The position numbers were made by a program, and so were the translations under genes. From Marinactinospora thermotolerans DSM 45154 (GTDB lineage Bacteria > Actinomycetota > Actinomycetes > Streptosporangiales > Streptosporangiaceae), in the NCBI RefSeq assembly GCF_900167435.1, contig NZ_FUWS01000008.1:167404-231403 (forward strand): DNA of 64,000 nt, given 5' to 3'. Under the pieces are notes generated by a model. It ran no database searches, had not been told where the DNA came from, and saw only the letters and a program-made list of their open reading frames with translations. This document shows, in pieces, positions 1 to 9,583 of the stretch (its first letter is position 1; the number at the start of each line of letters is the position of its first letter).

Positions 1-824
1 GAGGAGGGAGCGCTCAGCGACGAGGAGGCCGCGAGCGGGTCCCGTTCGGCAGGAGCGTCCTCCCACTGCCGCTGCTGGGGGGAGGAGCCGGCCGGGGGGT
101 TCCACACGACCGTCGCGTCCGTGGCGGAGGAGGTGGACGACGAGGACGGCGGGGGAGGAGAGGCCTGCGGAGCGTCGTCGCTGTGGCCGAGGCTGGCGAG
201 CATGGCCAGGTTCGGGTCCGCGATGGTCGCCCCGCCGTCGGCGGGCGCCTCCGCTGGACGGGGCGCGTCGTCGCGGGAGCGACGGCCACGGGACGGAGGG
301 GCGGGCTCGTCCTCGTAGAGGTCGTCGTAGTCCTTGTCCCGCACGGCCTCCATGGCCTGCGTGGACTCGTTGCGCGTGTCGCGCCGTCCGGCGGCACGGT
401 CGGACTCGCGGGGTTCGTCGCGGTCCCGGTCGTCGCGCTCCCCGAAGGGGGTGTCCTCCTCGTCGGCCAGGCTCGACCAGAAGGCGTTGTCCGACATGCC
501 GTCGGAGTCGTCGCCCCAGTCGTCGTCGCGCGGGCGGCGGCCACGGGAGCGACGGGCGGGACGGGGCTCGTCCTCGTCCTCGTCCCGCGACCGGCGTTTG
601 GCGCGTTGGCGCGGGGCCGGCTCGTCGTCGGGATCGTCGTCGCGGGCGGAGGCCCGGCGGGAACGACGCGGCCGTTCCTCGGGCTCCTCGCCGCCCTCCT
701 CGGTCTCGTAGTCGTCGTCGTAGTCGTCGTCTCTGGCGGCGTTGGGGCCCAGAGCGCGCATGCCCAACACGACGAGGATGAGCACGACGATGATGACGAC
801 GATGGCAACAAGCGCAATGATCAT
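1..824 (-). CDS. Membrane-anchored, charged low-complexity protein (3' end beyond window)
   Basis: The reading frame opens at ATG 824 on the minus strand and stays open to the left edge, so 274 residues are visible and the C-terminus is missing. Residues 1-25 form one hydrophobic segment (MIIALVAIVVIIVVLILVVL, then GMRAL), consistent with a signal anchor. The rest is highly charged and probably disordered: Asp/Glu runs alternate with Arg-rich patches (repeated RRSR and RGRR motifs), then a Ser/Pro-rich stretch with WNPPAG near the edge. GGTGG lies just upstream of the ATG as a weak ribosome site. I do not recognise a family. Many actinobacteria carry single-TM proteins with acidic cytoplasmic tails of unknown role. 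The antisense frames here are also open because of GC bias, but only this frame gives a natural TM segment and start. Confidence 0.6.
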   Translation of the reverse strand, partial: MIIALVAIVVIIVVLILVVLGMRALGPNAARDDDYDDDYETEEGGEEPEERPRRSRRASARDDDPDDEPAPRQRAKRRSRDEDEDEPRPARRSRGRRPRDDDWGDDSDGMSDNAFWSSLADEEDTPFGERDDRDRDEPRESDRAAGRRDTRNESTQAMEAVRDKDYDDLYEDEPAPPSRGRRSRDDAPRPAEAPADGGATIADPNLAMLASLGHSDDAPQASPPPPSSSSTSSATDATVVWNPPAGSSPQQRQWEDAPAERDPLAASSSLSAPS

Positions 825-1309
825 GGTGAACACACCACCCTAGGCCCCATGGCCTTGTAGAGGACAACAGGTGCCACCGGCGGTGGTGATGGTACTGGCC
901 GGTAACGGACCGCGCCCGTGACATGGGCGGCCGGACGGTCGGCCGTCCGGACCGGTCCTTCTGGCACGCGATGGAAGCCGGGGCAGCCCCGGACGTGCCC
1001 GCCGGATCCGGCGGGCTGGGAAATGGACCCCCCGGCGTGGCCGGCGAGGCGCGCCCGACCGGGCGCGGTCCGCTCTGAGGCTCGACCGCTCCGGCGCGAC
1101 TGCGTACACGGAAAGAATTCGGTCATCAGAAAATCAACGGGGGGCACGGCCCCACTTTATGCATAGATGTGTGGTGCGTGCAGTGGGCGGCTGAAGACGC
1201 GTGCTGTGACCGTCCGAGGCGTGATGTCGTGAATCCGCGCCGGAGAGCCGAGGCGGAGCCGGTGACCGTGGCGGATTTCACCGCCACGTCCCCTGAGCGG
1301 CCACCGGGA
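825..1309. other. Intergenic region, no gene seen
   Basis: No convincing gene. It holds an inverted repeat at 931-950 (CCGGACGG/CCGTCCGG, 4-nt loop) and the hairpin at 1267-1288 behind the PEBP gene. An AT-richer patch at about 1108-1165 is the best place for the promoter of the partial membrane protein. Short open frames here are arginine/proline-rich shadows. Confidence 0.5.
1267..1288 (-). terminator. Hairpin after PEBP lipoprotein gene
   Basis: Perfect 8-bp stem CGTGGCGG/CCGCCACG with loop ATTTCA, 22 nt past the stop codon of the minus-strand lipoprotein gene. There is no T-tract, as is usual in this GC range. Confidence 0.5.
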
Positions 1310-1897
1310 TCACCCACCGGTCGCGCTGAGCCGGCCCCGCGCCAGCGTGTTGCTCGCGATCGCGCCCAGCGCCTCGTCCAGTGGGGCGCTCTCGGGCAGG
1401 TCGATCTCCGAACCGAGCGCGTAGACGGTGAAACGGAACTCGTGCTCGTCGCCGTCCGACGGACAGGGGGGCTCATAGCCGGTCGCGCCGGAGCTGTTCA
1501 CTCCCTGACGGCCGGGCTGGGGGACACCCCCTTCGGGAAGCTCGGGGTTCTCCGGGTCCAGGCCGTAGACCACCCAGTACACCGTGGCCCCCGCGTCGGC
1601 CTCGGGGTCGTCGACCACCACCGCGATCGACTCGGTCCCCGAAGGCAGGCCGGACCAGCGCAGCGGTGGGGAGACGCCGTCACCGTCGCAGGTGTAGCGG
1701 GCCGGGATCGTCTCGCCCTCTCGGATCATCGGGCTGGTCACGGTGATGTCGTCGGTCGTTTCGCCGTTGGCGCCGCCGGTCAGGATGCCGCAGCCGGTGG
1801 ACGCGGCCAGGAGGACGGCGACCCCTCCGGTCACGACGGGCAGCCGGCGCCCTCGGGTGCGCCAGGGGACCGGAGAGAGACGTGCGACCGGGATCAT
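1310..1897 (-). CDS. YbhB/YbcL-family (PEBP-like) lipoprotein
   Basis: This 195-residue protein belongs to the phosphatidylethanolamine-binding / Raf-kinase-inhibitor-like family. It is probably exported and lipid-anchored. An arginine-containing N-region (residues 6-18), a hydrophobic core and a lipobox ending at Cys36 (ASTGC) mark a lipoprotein signal. The mature domain shows the family ligand-pocket signature: PPLRWSGLP at 78-86, then VVVDDPEADAG at 93-103 and YWVVYGL at 107-113, the counterpart of the DPDAP...HW motif. A GEG-like stretch and PPCPSDG follow at 143-149. The start at 1897 is chosen because it gives the signal peptide; the frame is open far upstream without sense. The ligand and role of these bacterial proteins are not established. 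Confidence 0.85.
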   Translation of the reverse strand: MIPVARLSPVPWRTRGRRLPVVTGGVAVLLAASTGCGILTGGANGETTDDITVTSPMIREGETIPARYTCDGDGVSPPLRWSGLPSGTESIAVVVDDPEADAGATVYWVVYGLDPENPELPEGGVPQPGRQGVNSSGATGYEPPCPSDGDEHEFRFTVYALGSEIDLPESAPLDEALGAIASNTLARGRLSATGG

Positions 1898-2084
1898 GGG
1901 GCTCCTGCGAAACGCGGCGATCGGGCGGGACGGACGGACACCCGCCGGAGCGCGCCGGCCGGCCCGACAGAAAGGGCGGCGGCCCGCTCCCCGGCGGAGT
2001 TCCTTCCGAACCTTACTGCGGTCTACGCCCACGCGGACCCTGGATGCGCACAGTGCAACCGTGGCGTGACAAGGAGTCACCTCC

Positions 2085-5000
2085 ATGTCGGCGCGGTACC
2101 GGGCGCGCGATCCGATCGGTGACCATGGAACCGTGCGGTTTTCGATCCTGGGTCCGTTGACGGTCCACGACGTGGAGGGACGCGACGTCCCCGTCGCCGG
2201 CGCCAGGTTGCGCGCGTTGCTCGTGCTGTTACTGCTGCACCCCGGTCGCGCGGTCGGCGCCGACCAGCTCGTCGACGGGATCTGGCCCGACGCCCCGCCC
2301 GCGGGTGCGGCCAACGCGCTGCAGGCCCTCGTGTCGCGGCTGCGCCGGATCCTCGGCCGGCGGGCGCCGGTGCGCGGCGAGGCCGGCGGGTACCGTTTGG
2401 AGATCCAGGCCGACCAGGTCGATCTGTGGTGTTTCGAGGAGTCGGTGCGACGGGCCCGGGCGGCCCGCGACGCCGGTGACCCGCTGGCCGCGGAGCGGGA
2501 GTACGCGGGGGCCCTCGCGCTGTGGCGGGGACCGGCGCTGGCCGACGTCGCCGGAGTCGACGCGGCCGAGGGGATCGCCATCCGGCTGTCCCGGCTGCGC
2601 CGAGCGGCCGTCGTCGAACGGTTGGAGGCCCTCGTGGACCTGGGTCGGTACGCCGAAGCCCTCCCCGACATCGAGGCCGAGGTCGCGCGCGACCCCCTGA
2701 GCGAGCCGCCGGTGGGCCTGCTCATGCGGGCACTGGCCGGCGACGGGCGGCAGGCCGAGGCGCTGACGGCCTATGAGCGGCTACGCCGTGACCTGGCCGA
2801 AGAGCTCGGTGCCGACCCGTCCCGGCCCCTGCGCGACCTGCACACACGCCTGTTGCGCGACGAAGCGGGGGGAAGGCGGCCCCCCGTTGCCGAGTCCTCG
2901 GCAACGGTCTGCCTGCCCCACCAGATGACCAGCTTCGTCGGTCGCGACACCGAGGTGGAGACGGTGATCGGGCTGCTGGCCCGGGAGCGGCTCGTCACGC
3001 TCACCGGCCCCGGAGGGGCGGGGAAGACCAGGCTGTCCATCGAGGCCGCGGCCCGTCACGCGCGGCGCTGTCGACATCGGGCCGTGGGGGTGTGGTTCGT
3101 CGAGCTGGCCCCGGTCACCGACGGCGCGGCGGTCGCCAACACGGTCCTCGCGGCGTTGGGCCTGCGGGAGCGCGCAGTGGTGGGACTGGGCGTCGGCGGG
3201 GCGATGGCCGTCTCCACCCCGTTGGAGCGGCTGCGCGAGGCCCTGACGGACCGGCCCGTCCTGCTGGTGCTGGACAACTGCGAGCACCTGGTGCGGGAGG
3301 TCGCGGAGTTCACCGCGCGCCTTCTGGCGGCCTGCCCGGAGGTACGGGTGCTCGCCACCAGCCGCGAACCGCTCGGCGTGGCGGGCGAGCACCTGGTCAC
3401 CGTCGGCTCCCTTCCGCTGCCCCCGGCCGACGCGACCCCGGCCCAGGCGCTGGCCTCCCCCTCGGTGCGGTTGTTCGTCGAACGCGCCGCGGCCCTGTCA
3501 CCGGGCTTCGCCGTCGACGACGAATCGGTCGGCCACGTCGTGCGGATCTGCCGCGAGCTGGACGGCATCCCCCTGGCGTTGGAGCTGGCGGCCGCCCGCG
3601 CGCGGGCCATGCCGCCGGCCCTGCTCGCCGCGCGGCTGTCGGACCGCTTCCGCCTGCTCTCCAGCGCGCAGCGCCTCGCGTCGCCTCGGCACCGGACGCT
3701 CCAGGCGGTCGTCGACTGGAGCTGGGACCTGCTCGACGACGCGGAACGGGCGCTGCTGCGGCGCCTGGCCGTGTTCGCCAACGGCGCGACGCTGGAGGCC
3801 GTGGAGCGCGTCTGCGCCGATCCCGGCGCCCCGGGGCTGGTAGGCGGACGCGACGTCTGGTCGACGCTGTTCGCCCTCGTCGACAAGTCCCTCGTCACCG
3901 TCGAGGAACGGCCGGGTGACACTCCCCAGACGCCCCGCTACCGGATGCTGGAGACGGTGCGCGCCTACGGACTGGAGCGGCTGGCCGAGGAGGGAGAGCG
4001 GGAGAGGGTGGGCGAGGTCCACGCCCGGGAGGTGCTGAGGTTGTGGACCCGGGCCGATCCACGACTGCGCGGTCCCGACCAGCTGCGCTGGATGGCGCGG
4101 CTGCACGCCGAGTGCGACAACCTCACCGCCGCGTTGCGCTGGGCCTCGGACCGGCGCGACGTCGAGCTCGGACTCGACCTGGCCCACGCGGCCCAGTGGT
4201 ACTGGCAGACGAGTGGGAGGTGGTCGGACGCGGCCCGATGGTCCTCGACGCTCGTCGCGCTGGCCGGGGAGCGGCCGACCGCGGGACACGTGGTCGCCTA
4301 CGCCGAATGCCTGACCGTCATGGCCGTCGACGGCGAGGACCCGGGGGAGATCGACGCGCTGCTCTCCCGCGTCGAGGAACTGATGGGGGAGGCCGGTGAG
4401 GAGCTCCAGGACCACCCCAACCTCGTCTTCGTGCCGCTCTACCACGCCCTGCTGGCCGCGGGAACGGAGGCGGTGAGCGGACTGGGCACCGTGGCCACGT
4501 TGGAGTCCGCGCTGGAACGCATCATGGCGTGGCCACGCCAGGACGACCCGTGGCTGCGGGCGATGCGGGCCTTCCTGGAGGGGATCATCTCCTTCCAGGT
4601 CGGTCGGGCCGAATACGCCCGAGAGCGGTTGACCGCGGCGGTCGAGGGGTTCCGACGGAGCGGGGACCGCTGGGGGATCGCTCAGGTGTTGACCTCGCTG
4701 GCCGAGATCCTCCGTTTCTCCGACGTCGAGGCCGAACGCGCCGCCCTGGACGAGGGCATGCGGCTGGCCGAGGAGATGGGACTGATCGACGCCGTGGCGG
4801 TCTTCCGGATCAGGTTGGCATCGGTGGAGGCCGAGCAGGGCCGTCTCGACCAGGCGTACGCGCACCTGAGGGCCGTCAGGAGGCCTGCGGACAGCGGGAT
4901 CCTGGAGGGACAGCTGTCCACCGTCGTGCGGCTCGCCGAGGTCGAGGTGGCCTGGCGGGCCGGCGACCATGACCGGGCCGAGGAAGTGCTGCGCGGACTC

Positions 5001-5459
5001 CTGCCGGTTCCGGAGTCGACGGGGGTGGCGCTGCGGGCCCAGCTGCAGGTCATCTGGCACTGGTATCACGCCCGCGTCGCCATCGACCGCGGGCGTCATC
5101 GGGCGGCCGGTGAGCATCTCGCCGCGGCCTGGGACAGCGCCCAGGGGTTCGCGGGCGGCCCCGATCTGGCGGCTCTTCTGGAGACGGTGGCGGTGCTGTT
5201 CGTCGCCGAGGGGAGACAGGAGCGGGCCGCGACGCTCATGGGCTACGCCGAGGCGTTGCGCGGCCTGCCCGATCTGACCGGTCATGAGGCGGCACGCGTG
5301 CGCGAGGCGCTCCGGGAAGTCGACACGGCCGCGATCCACGAGCGGGCCCGCCAGGCCACGCGGGCCCAGATCATCGCCGAGGTCGACGGCTGGTTGCGCG
5401 ACCACCGCCGCGCCTGCGAGGAGGGGACGGCGGGCGCGCGGCCGGCCCATCGGGAGTAG
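2085..5459 (+). CDS. SARP-type regulator with BTAD, NB-ARC ATPase and TPR regions
   Basis: Large AfsR-like transcriptional regulator of 1124 residues. Residues about 17-110 are the winged-helix DNA-binding domain (FSILGPLTVHD start, GARLRALLVLLLLHPG), and about 115-265 the bacterial transcriptional activation domain. An NB-ARC-type ATPase follows, with Walker A GPGGAGKT at 308-315, Walker B LLVLDN at 393-398 and a TSREPL sensor motif shortly after. A C-terminal helical region of roughly 450 residues reads as TPR-like repeats. AAGGAG lies 8 nt before ATG 2085, supporting this start; GTG 2133 would begin exactly at the domain (VRFSILG) but has a weaker site. It stands alone, divergent from the lipoprotein gene, with no obvious target cluster beside it. 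Confidence 0.9.
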   Translation: MSARYRARDPIGDHGTVRFSILGPLTVHDVEGRDVPVAGARLRALLVLLLLHPGRAVGADQLVDGIWPDAPPAGAANALQALVSRLRRILGRRAPVRGEAGGYRLEIQADQVDLWCFEESVRRARAARDAGDPLAAEREYAGALALWRGPALADVAGVDAAEGIAIRLSRLRRAAVVERLEALVDLGRYAEALPDIEAEVARDPLSEPPVGLLMRALAGDGRQAEALTAYERLRRDLAEELGADPSRPLRDLHTRLLRDEAGGRRPPVAESSATVCLPHQMTSFVGRDTEVETVIGLLARERLVTLTGPGGAGKTRLSIEAAARHARRCRHRAVGVWFVELAPVTDGAAVANTVLAALGLRERAVVGLGVGGAMAVSTPLERLREALTDRPVLLVLDNCEHLVREVAEFTARLLAACPEVRVLATSREPLGVAGEHLVTVGSLPLPPADATPAQALASPSVRLFVERAAALSPGFAVDDESVGHVVRICRELDGIPLALELAAARARAMPPALLAARLSDRFRLLSSAQRLASPRHRTLQAVVDWSWDLLDDAERALLRRLAVFANGATLEAVERVCADPGAPGLVGGRDVWSTLFALVDKSLVTVEERPGDTPQTPRYRMLETVRAYGLERLAEEGERERVGEVHAREVLRLWTRADPRLRGPDQLRWMARLHAECDNLTAALRWASDRRDVELGLDLAHAAQWYWQTSGRWSDAARWSSTLVALAGERPTAGHVVAYAECLTVMAVDGEDPGEIDALLSRVEELMGEAGEELQDHPNLVFVPLYHALLAAGTEAVSGLGTVATLESALERIMAWPRQDDPWLRAMRAFLEGIISFQVGRAEYARERLTAAVEGFRRSGDRWGIAQVLTSLAEILRFSDVEAERAALDEGMRLAEEMGLIDAVAVFRIRLASVEAEQGRLDQAYAHLRAVRRPADSGILEGQLSTVVRLAEVEVAWRAGDHDRAEEVLRGLLPVPESTGVALRAQLQVIWHWYHARVAIDRGRHRAAGEHLAAAWDSAQGFAGGPDLAALLETVAVLFVAEGRQERAATLMGYAEALRGLPDLTGHEAARVREALREVDTAAIHERARQATRAQIIAEVDGWLRDHRRACEEGTAGARPAHRE

Positions 5460-6275
5460 CCCGCTCGGTGGGGGCTGCCCGGGGCGAAGGCCGTGGTGCC
5501 GGCGATCGGCCGGATCGCGTCCCGCCGCGACGGCCGGGCCGTCCGGCGTCGCGTCCCCGGTGTGGGCGAGCGCGCCCCCTCCGGGCGTCCGCTCGGCCTC
5601 CACGTGTGTGGGGCCGCCGAAGGCCGCGGGAACGCCCGTGGCGGGCCGAAGACGCTGATCGTCGCCGGCGCGCGGCGACGGTCCCATGGACGTCGGGGTC
5701 GGCCAGGGAGGAACCGGGAGGAACGCGGACGTCATGACCGCCTTGGCCGTTGCCGCGACGCCCGGCGCCATCGTCGCGGTCGGCGGGCGGCGCGCCCCGT
5801 CACCGGGGATCGCGCCGTTGGGAGGCCGGGGGACGAACGGCGGCCGGCGGAAGCGCTCGACGAACCCCGTCTCGGTGACGGTGGTGGGCGCGACGCCGGT
5901 GCCGGCCGTCGCGAGGGGTGTCGGCCGCGCGGTGAGGTCGGGGACGACGCGCCCCCACTGGGCCGCCGGCCGCCCGCCGTGGCCTCGCCCGACACGGCAC
6001 GAACAGGCCGGCGGAGAGGCCGCGGGCCGGGCGCGGCTCTCTTCCCCGGCCGCCGCGGATCCCGGCCGGAGCGCGTCACTTCGGCGGGAGAGCGCGCCGC
6101 GCGGCGGTTCCCGGACCAATACGGCGGCGGGATGGGGAGCGGAACCGGGTGTGGCCTCCAGCGGCGTGCCGGCGAGGCCGGCGTCGGAGGGGCGAAACGG
6201 TGGGGTCGGACCGTGGCCGCGGCCGGCCCGGCGGGGCAGGCCGGCACGGGCGCGCCACACCCTAGACTCACACGG
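5460..6275. other. 816-nt stretch without a recognisable gene
   Basis: Open frames run through on both strands but all have compositions typical of shadows (Arg-, Pro- and Gly-rich), no ribosome site and no recognisable domain. A decayed gene is possible. The right end contains TAGACT at 6263-6268, exactly 7 nt before the GTG of the next gene, read here as a leaderless promoter. Confidence 0.4.
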
Positions 6276-6794
6276 GTGAAGACCGCCACGCTCCGCCCTC
6301 CCCGCAATCGGGTCTCGCCGCGCGCGGTCCACGTGTGGACCGTTCGCCGGGCGATGGGGGCACTGATCATGACCGCCGGGTTGGCCGCGCTGGTCTGGGC
6401 CGCCTGGTACTTCGAGTGGTCCTGGATCCCCGCCCCGATCGCCGAGCGGCTGTGGTGGATCCCCACCCTCTACGGGATCTACCAGGTCGCCGCGACGCTC
6501 GTGGTGCCCCGGTGGCGTTACCGCGTGCACCGGTGGGAGATCGCCGCCGACGTCGTCTACACCAGGGTCGGCTGGCTCAACCGGCACTGGCAGCTCGTCC
6601 CGGTCGGCCGGATCCAGACGGTGGACCACACCCAGGACTGGCTGGAGCGCCTGTTCGGGGTGGCGACCCTGGTGTTCCAGACGGCCTCCCACGAGGGCTC
6701 CTCGCGGATCGAGGGGCTGGACGCCGCGCAGGCCCGGCAGCTCTCCGAGGAGCTGGCCGCGCGCGCCGGGGAACTCAGGGACGACGCGACATGA
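6276..6794 (+). CDS. PH domain-containing membrane protein (YdbS-like, bPH2)
   Basis: This 172-residue protein has two hydrophobic segments near residues 28-46 and 58-75 followed by one bacterial PH-like (bPH2) domain (WRYRVHRWEI, VVYTRVGWLNRHWQLVPVGR). The pattern of a short membrane hairpin plus a domain with V(P)xxRIQxV is that of YdbS-type proteins, whose molecular role is unknown. The start GTG 6276 has no Shine-Dalgarno, but TAGACT ends 7 nt upstream, so the mRNA is probably leaderless. The long open frame reaching back to about 5493 is a GC artefact. It overlaps the next gene by ATGA, so the two are translationally coupled and likely form one membrane complex. Confidence 0.85.
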   Translation: MKTATLRPPRNRVSPRAVHVWTVRRAMGALIMTAGLAALVWAAWYFEWSWIPAPIAERLWWIPTLYGIYQVAATLVVPRWRYRVHRWEIAADVVYTRVGWLNRHWQLVPVGRIQTVDHTQDWLERLFGVATLVFQTASHEGSSRIEGLDAAQARQLSEELAARAGELRDDAT

Positions 6795-8545
6795 GCGGCG
6801 AGGAGGAACGCCACGCCGCCGAGGGCCGGCCCGAACCGGAGGCCGGCGAAGGCGGGAACACGTCCCAGGAGGCCTCGCGGTCCGCGTTCGCCGCCGGATC
6901 GCAGGGGCCGGGGGAGGAGCGCTCTCCCGTGGCCGGGTCCCCGGATCCGCTGCCCCAGGCCGAACCGGAGTACCGGCTGAGCCCGCTGACGGTCATCACG
7001 GCTCCGATCCGGTACCTGAAGTCGTTCATCGTCCCGATCGCCGTGGCCCTGGTGGCCGGCAACTTCAACCCGTGGGTCCTGGGCTCCTCGGCCGCCGTCC
7101 TGCTCGGCATGCTGGTCACCGGGTTCGTCACCTGGCGGACCTTCCGCTACCGGGTCGGCGCCCAGCGGCTGGAGATCCGCAAGGGACTGCTCAACCGGTC
7201 TCGGCGGACCATCCCCCTGGAACGCATCCGTGGGGTCGATGTCACCTCCACCCTGCTGCACCGGCTGCTCGGCCTTGCCGTCGTCAAGGTCGAGGCCGCC
7301 GCGGGCGGGGGCAGTGAGGAGGAGGGCCGGCTCGACGCGGTGCCCCGGGAAGAGGCCGAGCGGCTGCGCGACGTCCTGTTGCACCGCAGGGCCGTCCTGC
7401 GCGGTGAGGAGACGCCCGGGGAGGCCGGGGCCCCGGCCGACCACGCCGCTTCGGGGGCGACGGTCCCCGAGGACGGGAACACGCCGGAGACGGACGGATC
7501 GCACGACGTCGTCTACTTCTCGATGCCGCCGGGGTGGTACCTCTACGCGGTCTTGAGCCTGGGCTACCTGCTCACCCCGTTCGCCGCGCTGGCCGCCCTG
7601 ATCGGTTTCGTGGGGCAGATCGGCGGCGACCTCGGTGTCGACGTGGCGGACGAGGCCGCCGACCTCATCCCCCTCCTCATGCGCGACGGCGCGGCGCTGC
7701 TGACACTCATCGCCATCGCCGGGGTGGTGACGCTCATCCTGCTCATGCCGGTCTTCGCCGTCGTCACCTACACGGTCGGCAACTGGGGTTTCACCCTGCG
7801 GCGCCGCGACCAGTCCCTGGTCACCGAACGGGGGCTGTTCACCAGGCAGAGCGTGACCCTGGAACACCGCCGCATCCGTGGCCACGAACTCATCGACAAC
7901 CCGTTGGAACGGCTGCGCCGGGCGGTGCGCCTGCGGGCGATCGTCACCGGGCTGGGGGACGTCTCGACACGCGCCGCCCTGCTGCCGATCGGCCCGCGCG
8001 AGCGGGTGCACGAGGTGGTCGAGGCGGCGTTGACGCCCTATCGGGGGACGCTGACGCCCCACCCGCCCGCCGCCCGCTCCCGCCGGCTGTTCCGCGCGAT
8101 CGTGCCCTTCCTGGCGCTGGGAGCCGCCGCCGCGCTGGCGGACCTGCCCTGGGTCGCCGCGGCGTGCGTGCTGGTGGCCCTGCTGGGGGTTCCGCTGGGA
8201 CTGGACCGCTACCGTTCCCTCGGGCACGGGTACGACGGCCGGCAGGTCAGCGTCAGGTCGGGGTCGCTGCGTCGGGAACAGTCCGTTGTGCGGCGCGACG
8301 CGATCATCGGTTGGAAGTGGAGCAGCAGCCCGTTCCAGCGCCGGGCCGGTCTGGCGACGCTGCGGGCCACCGTCGGGGCCGGGCGGGGCGGCTACGACGC
8401 GATCGACGTCGGGTTCGCCGCCTCCGTGGCGTTCGCCCAGGAGGTGACGCCGGAGATGGTGCGGCCCTTCCTGGCCGAGGGGGACGCGGACGGAGGGGAG
8501 CCGCCGCTCACCGGGGGCGACGGCGGGCCCCGGCCGATCGGGTGA
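6791..8545 (+). CDS. PH domain-containing membrane protein (YdbT-like, several bPH2 domains)
   Basis: This 584-residue partner of the preceding PH protein starts at an ATG overlapping its stop (ATGA). The first 60 residues are Glu/Pro-rich and disordered. Hydrophobic pairs then alternate with bPH2 domains, recognisable as FRYRVGAQRLEIRKGLLNR (about residue 117), WGFTLRRRDQSLVTERGLF (about 333) and YDGRQVSVRSGSLRREQSV (about 480). The repeated pattern of RxxxIPLxRIRGV after a short beta region matches YdbT-type proteins encoded next to YdbS-type ones in Firmicutes and Actinobacteria. Function is unknown; in Bacillus the pair has been linked to resistance to antimicrobial compounds. It ends close to convergent sepH. 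Confidence 0.85.
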   Translation: MSGEEERHAAEGRPEPEAGEGGNTSQEASRSAFAAGSQGPGEERSPVAGSPDPLPQAEPEYRLSPLTVITAPIRYLKSFIVPIAVALVAGNFNPWVLGSSAAVLLGMLVTGFVTWRTFRYRVGAQRLEIRKGLLNRSRRTIPLERIRGVDVTSTLLHRLLGLAVVKVEAAAGGGSEEEGRLDAVPREEAERLRDVLLHRRAVLRGEETPGEAGAPADHAASGATVPEDGNTPETDGSHDVVYFSMPPGWYLYAVLSLGYLLTPFAALAALIGFVGQIGGDLGVDVADEAADLIPLLMRDGAALLTLIAIAGVVTLILLMPVFAVVTYTVGNWGFTLRRRDQSLVTERGLFTRQSVTLEHRRIRGHELIDNPLERLRRAVRLRAIVTGLGDVSTRAALLPIGPRERVHEVVEAALTPYRGTLTPHPPAARSRRLFRAIVPFLALGAAAALADLPWVAAACVLVALLGVPLGLDRYRSLGHGYDGRQVSVRSGSLRREQSVVRRDAIIGWKWSSSPFQRRAGLATLRATVGAGRGGYDAIDVGFAASVAFAQEVTPEMVRPFLAEGDADGGEPPLTGGDGGPRPIG

Positions 8546-8557
8546 TCGGCCGCGGGC

Positions 8558-9583
8558 TCACTCGGGCTTCTTCGCCCCGAACATGATCTCGTCCCACGAC
8601 GGGACCGAGGCGCGTCGGCCACGTCCCTTGCGACGGGCCGCCTGGGCGCCGCCCCCGCCCGCGGCCGCGGCGGGCAGCGAGGTCTCCTCCTCGGGGGAGG
8701 GGGCGGGGTGGCGTGCGGGCTGCTCGGTCCGGGCCGCCGGCGCGGCCGGGTCCGAGGGGTCGGTGGCGGCGGGGCGGGAGGCCGGGGCGGAGTCGGCCAC
8801 GGGCGAGACCGGGCGGACGAGCTCGGGGGTGATCGAGACGCGGCCGGAAGACGAGGCGGCGGGAGCCGGCGGCGCGGCCTCCCCTTCGAGGTCGGCCGGG
8901 GGCGAGGAGGGCTCGCCCGTCGCGGCCGGGGCCTCGCGCGTGGGCTGACGGCGGGGCACGAAGGGGGTCACGTTCGCGCTTCCCGGCCCGAGGTCCAGCG
9001 GTTCCTCGGGGACGGGGGAGGAGAAACGGGCGGCCTCGTCGTCGGCCGGGGTCACACAGCGGCGGCGTGGCTCATAGATCCAGTGGGCCAGTCGGGCCTC
9101 GCCGTCGGACAGGAAGGACAGTTGCACCTGCCAGGCCCCGTCCTCGCGTTTCCAGGAGTCCCACGTGGCGTCGCCGGTCTCGATCTGGTGCTGGCCGACG
9201 CGCTCGGCGACGATGTCGCCCAGGACCGGACCGGGGGCGGCGTCGCCCTGCCGGCGTACGGTGGCGCGCTGCGCCTGCTGGGCCATGTACTCGCGTTCCT
9301 GTAGCACCGGACCCTCGAACCAGCGCACACGCTCGATCGGGATGCCGGCGGCCTCGGCGATGGCCTCCGCGGTCTCACCGGCGCGGATCCTGGCCTGGAT
9401 CTCCTTGGGGCGCAACGGATTCTCCACTTCGATCTCGTACTGGCCGAGCCGGGAGAACTGGCCGCGCACGGCGGCGCGGAGACGGTCGTCAACGGGCAGC
9501 GTGAAACGGGTCCCCCGGCCGGCGCTGGCCAACACCAGGTAGGTGCCGTCCTCGCTGACGGCGACGAGGCGGAGCTCCTGCAT
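8558..9583 (-). CDS. sepH: Septation protein SepH (DUF3071)
   Basis: SepH binds FtsZ and promotes its assembly at division sites in actinobacteria. The 341-residue product has the conserved N-terminal domain (MQELRLVAVSEDGTYLVL, residues 1-18), a helix-turn-helix-like region (IQARIRAGETAEAIAEAAGI, about 69-88, then ERVRWFEGPVLQEREYMAQQ) and a block with WDSWKREDG and LSFLSDG. A long Pro/Ala/Ser-rich linker of about 130 residues ends in a short conserved tail (SWDEIMFG). Length matches Streptomyces SepH. ATG 9583 is preceded closely by AAGGGAGGG. Upstream in-frame sequence back to 10111 is non-coding by composition. The gene is monocistronic and convergent with the PH gene pair. Confidence 0.93.
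   Translation of the reverse strand: MQELRLVAVSEDGTYLVLASAGRGTRFTLPVDDRLRAAVRGQFSRLGQYEIEVENPLRPKEIQARIRAGETAEAIAEAAGIPIERVRWFEGPVLQEREYMAQQAQRATVRRQGDAAPGPVLGDIVAERVGQHQIETGDATWDSWKREDGAWQVQLSFLSDGEARLAHWIYEPRRRCVTPADDEAARFSSPVPEEPLDLGPGSANVTPFVPRRQPTREAPAATGEPSSPPADLEGEAAPPAPAASSSGRVSITPELVRPVSPVADSAPASRPAATDPSDPAAPAARTEQPARHPAPSPEEETSLPAAAAGGGGAQAARRKGRGRRASVPSWDEIMFGAKKPE

Noticed and set aside
3498-6692. Very long minus-strand open frame (about 1064 codons) opposite the SARP regulator
   Set aside because: Antisense shadow produced by high third-position GC; composition is Gly/Pro/Arg/His-rich with no domain, while the + strand has a complete recognisable protein.
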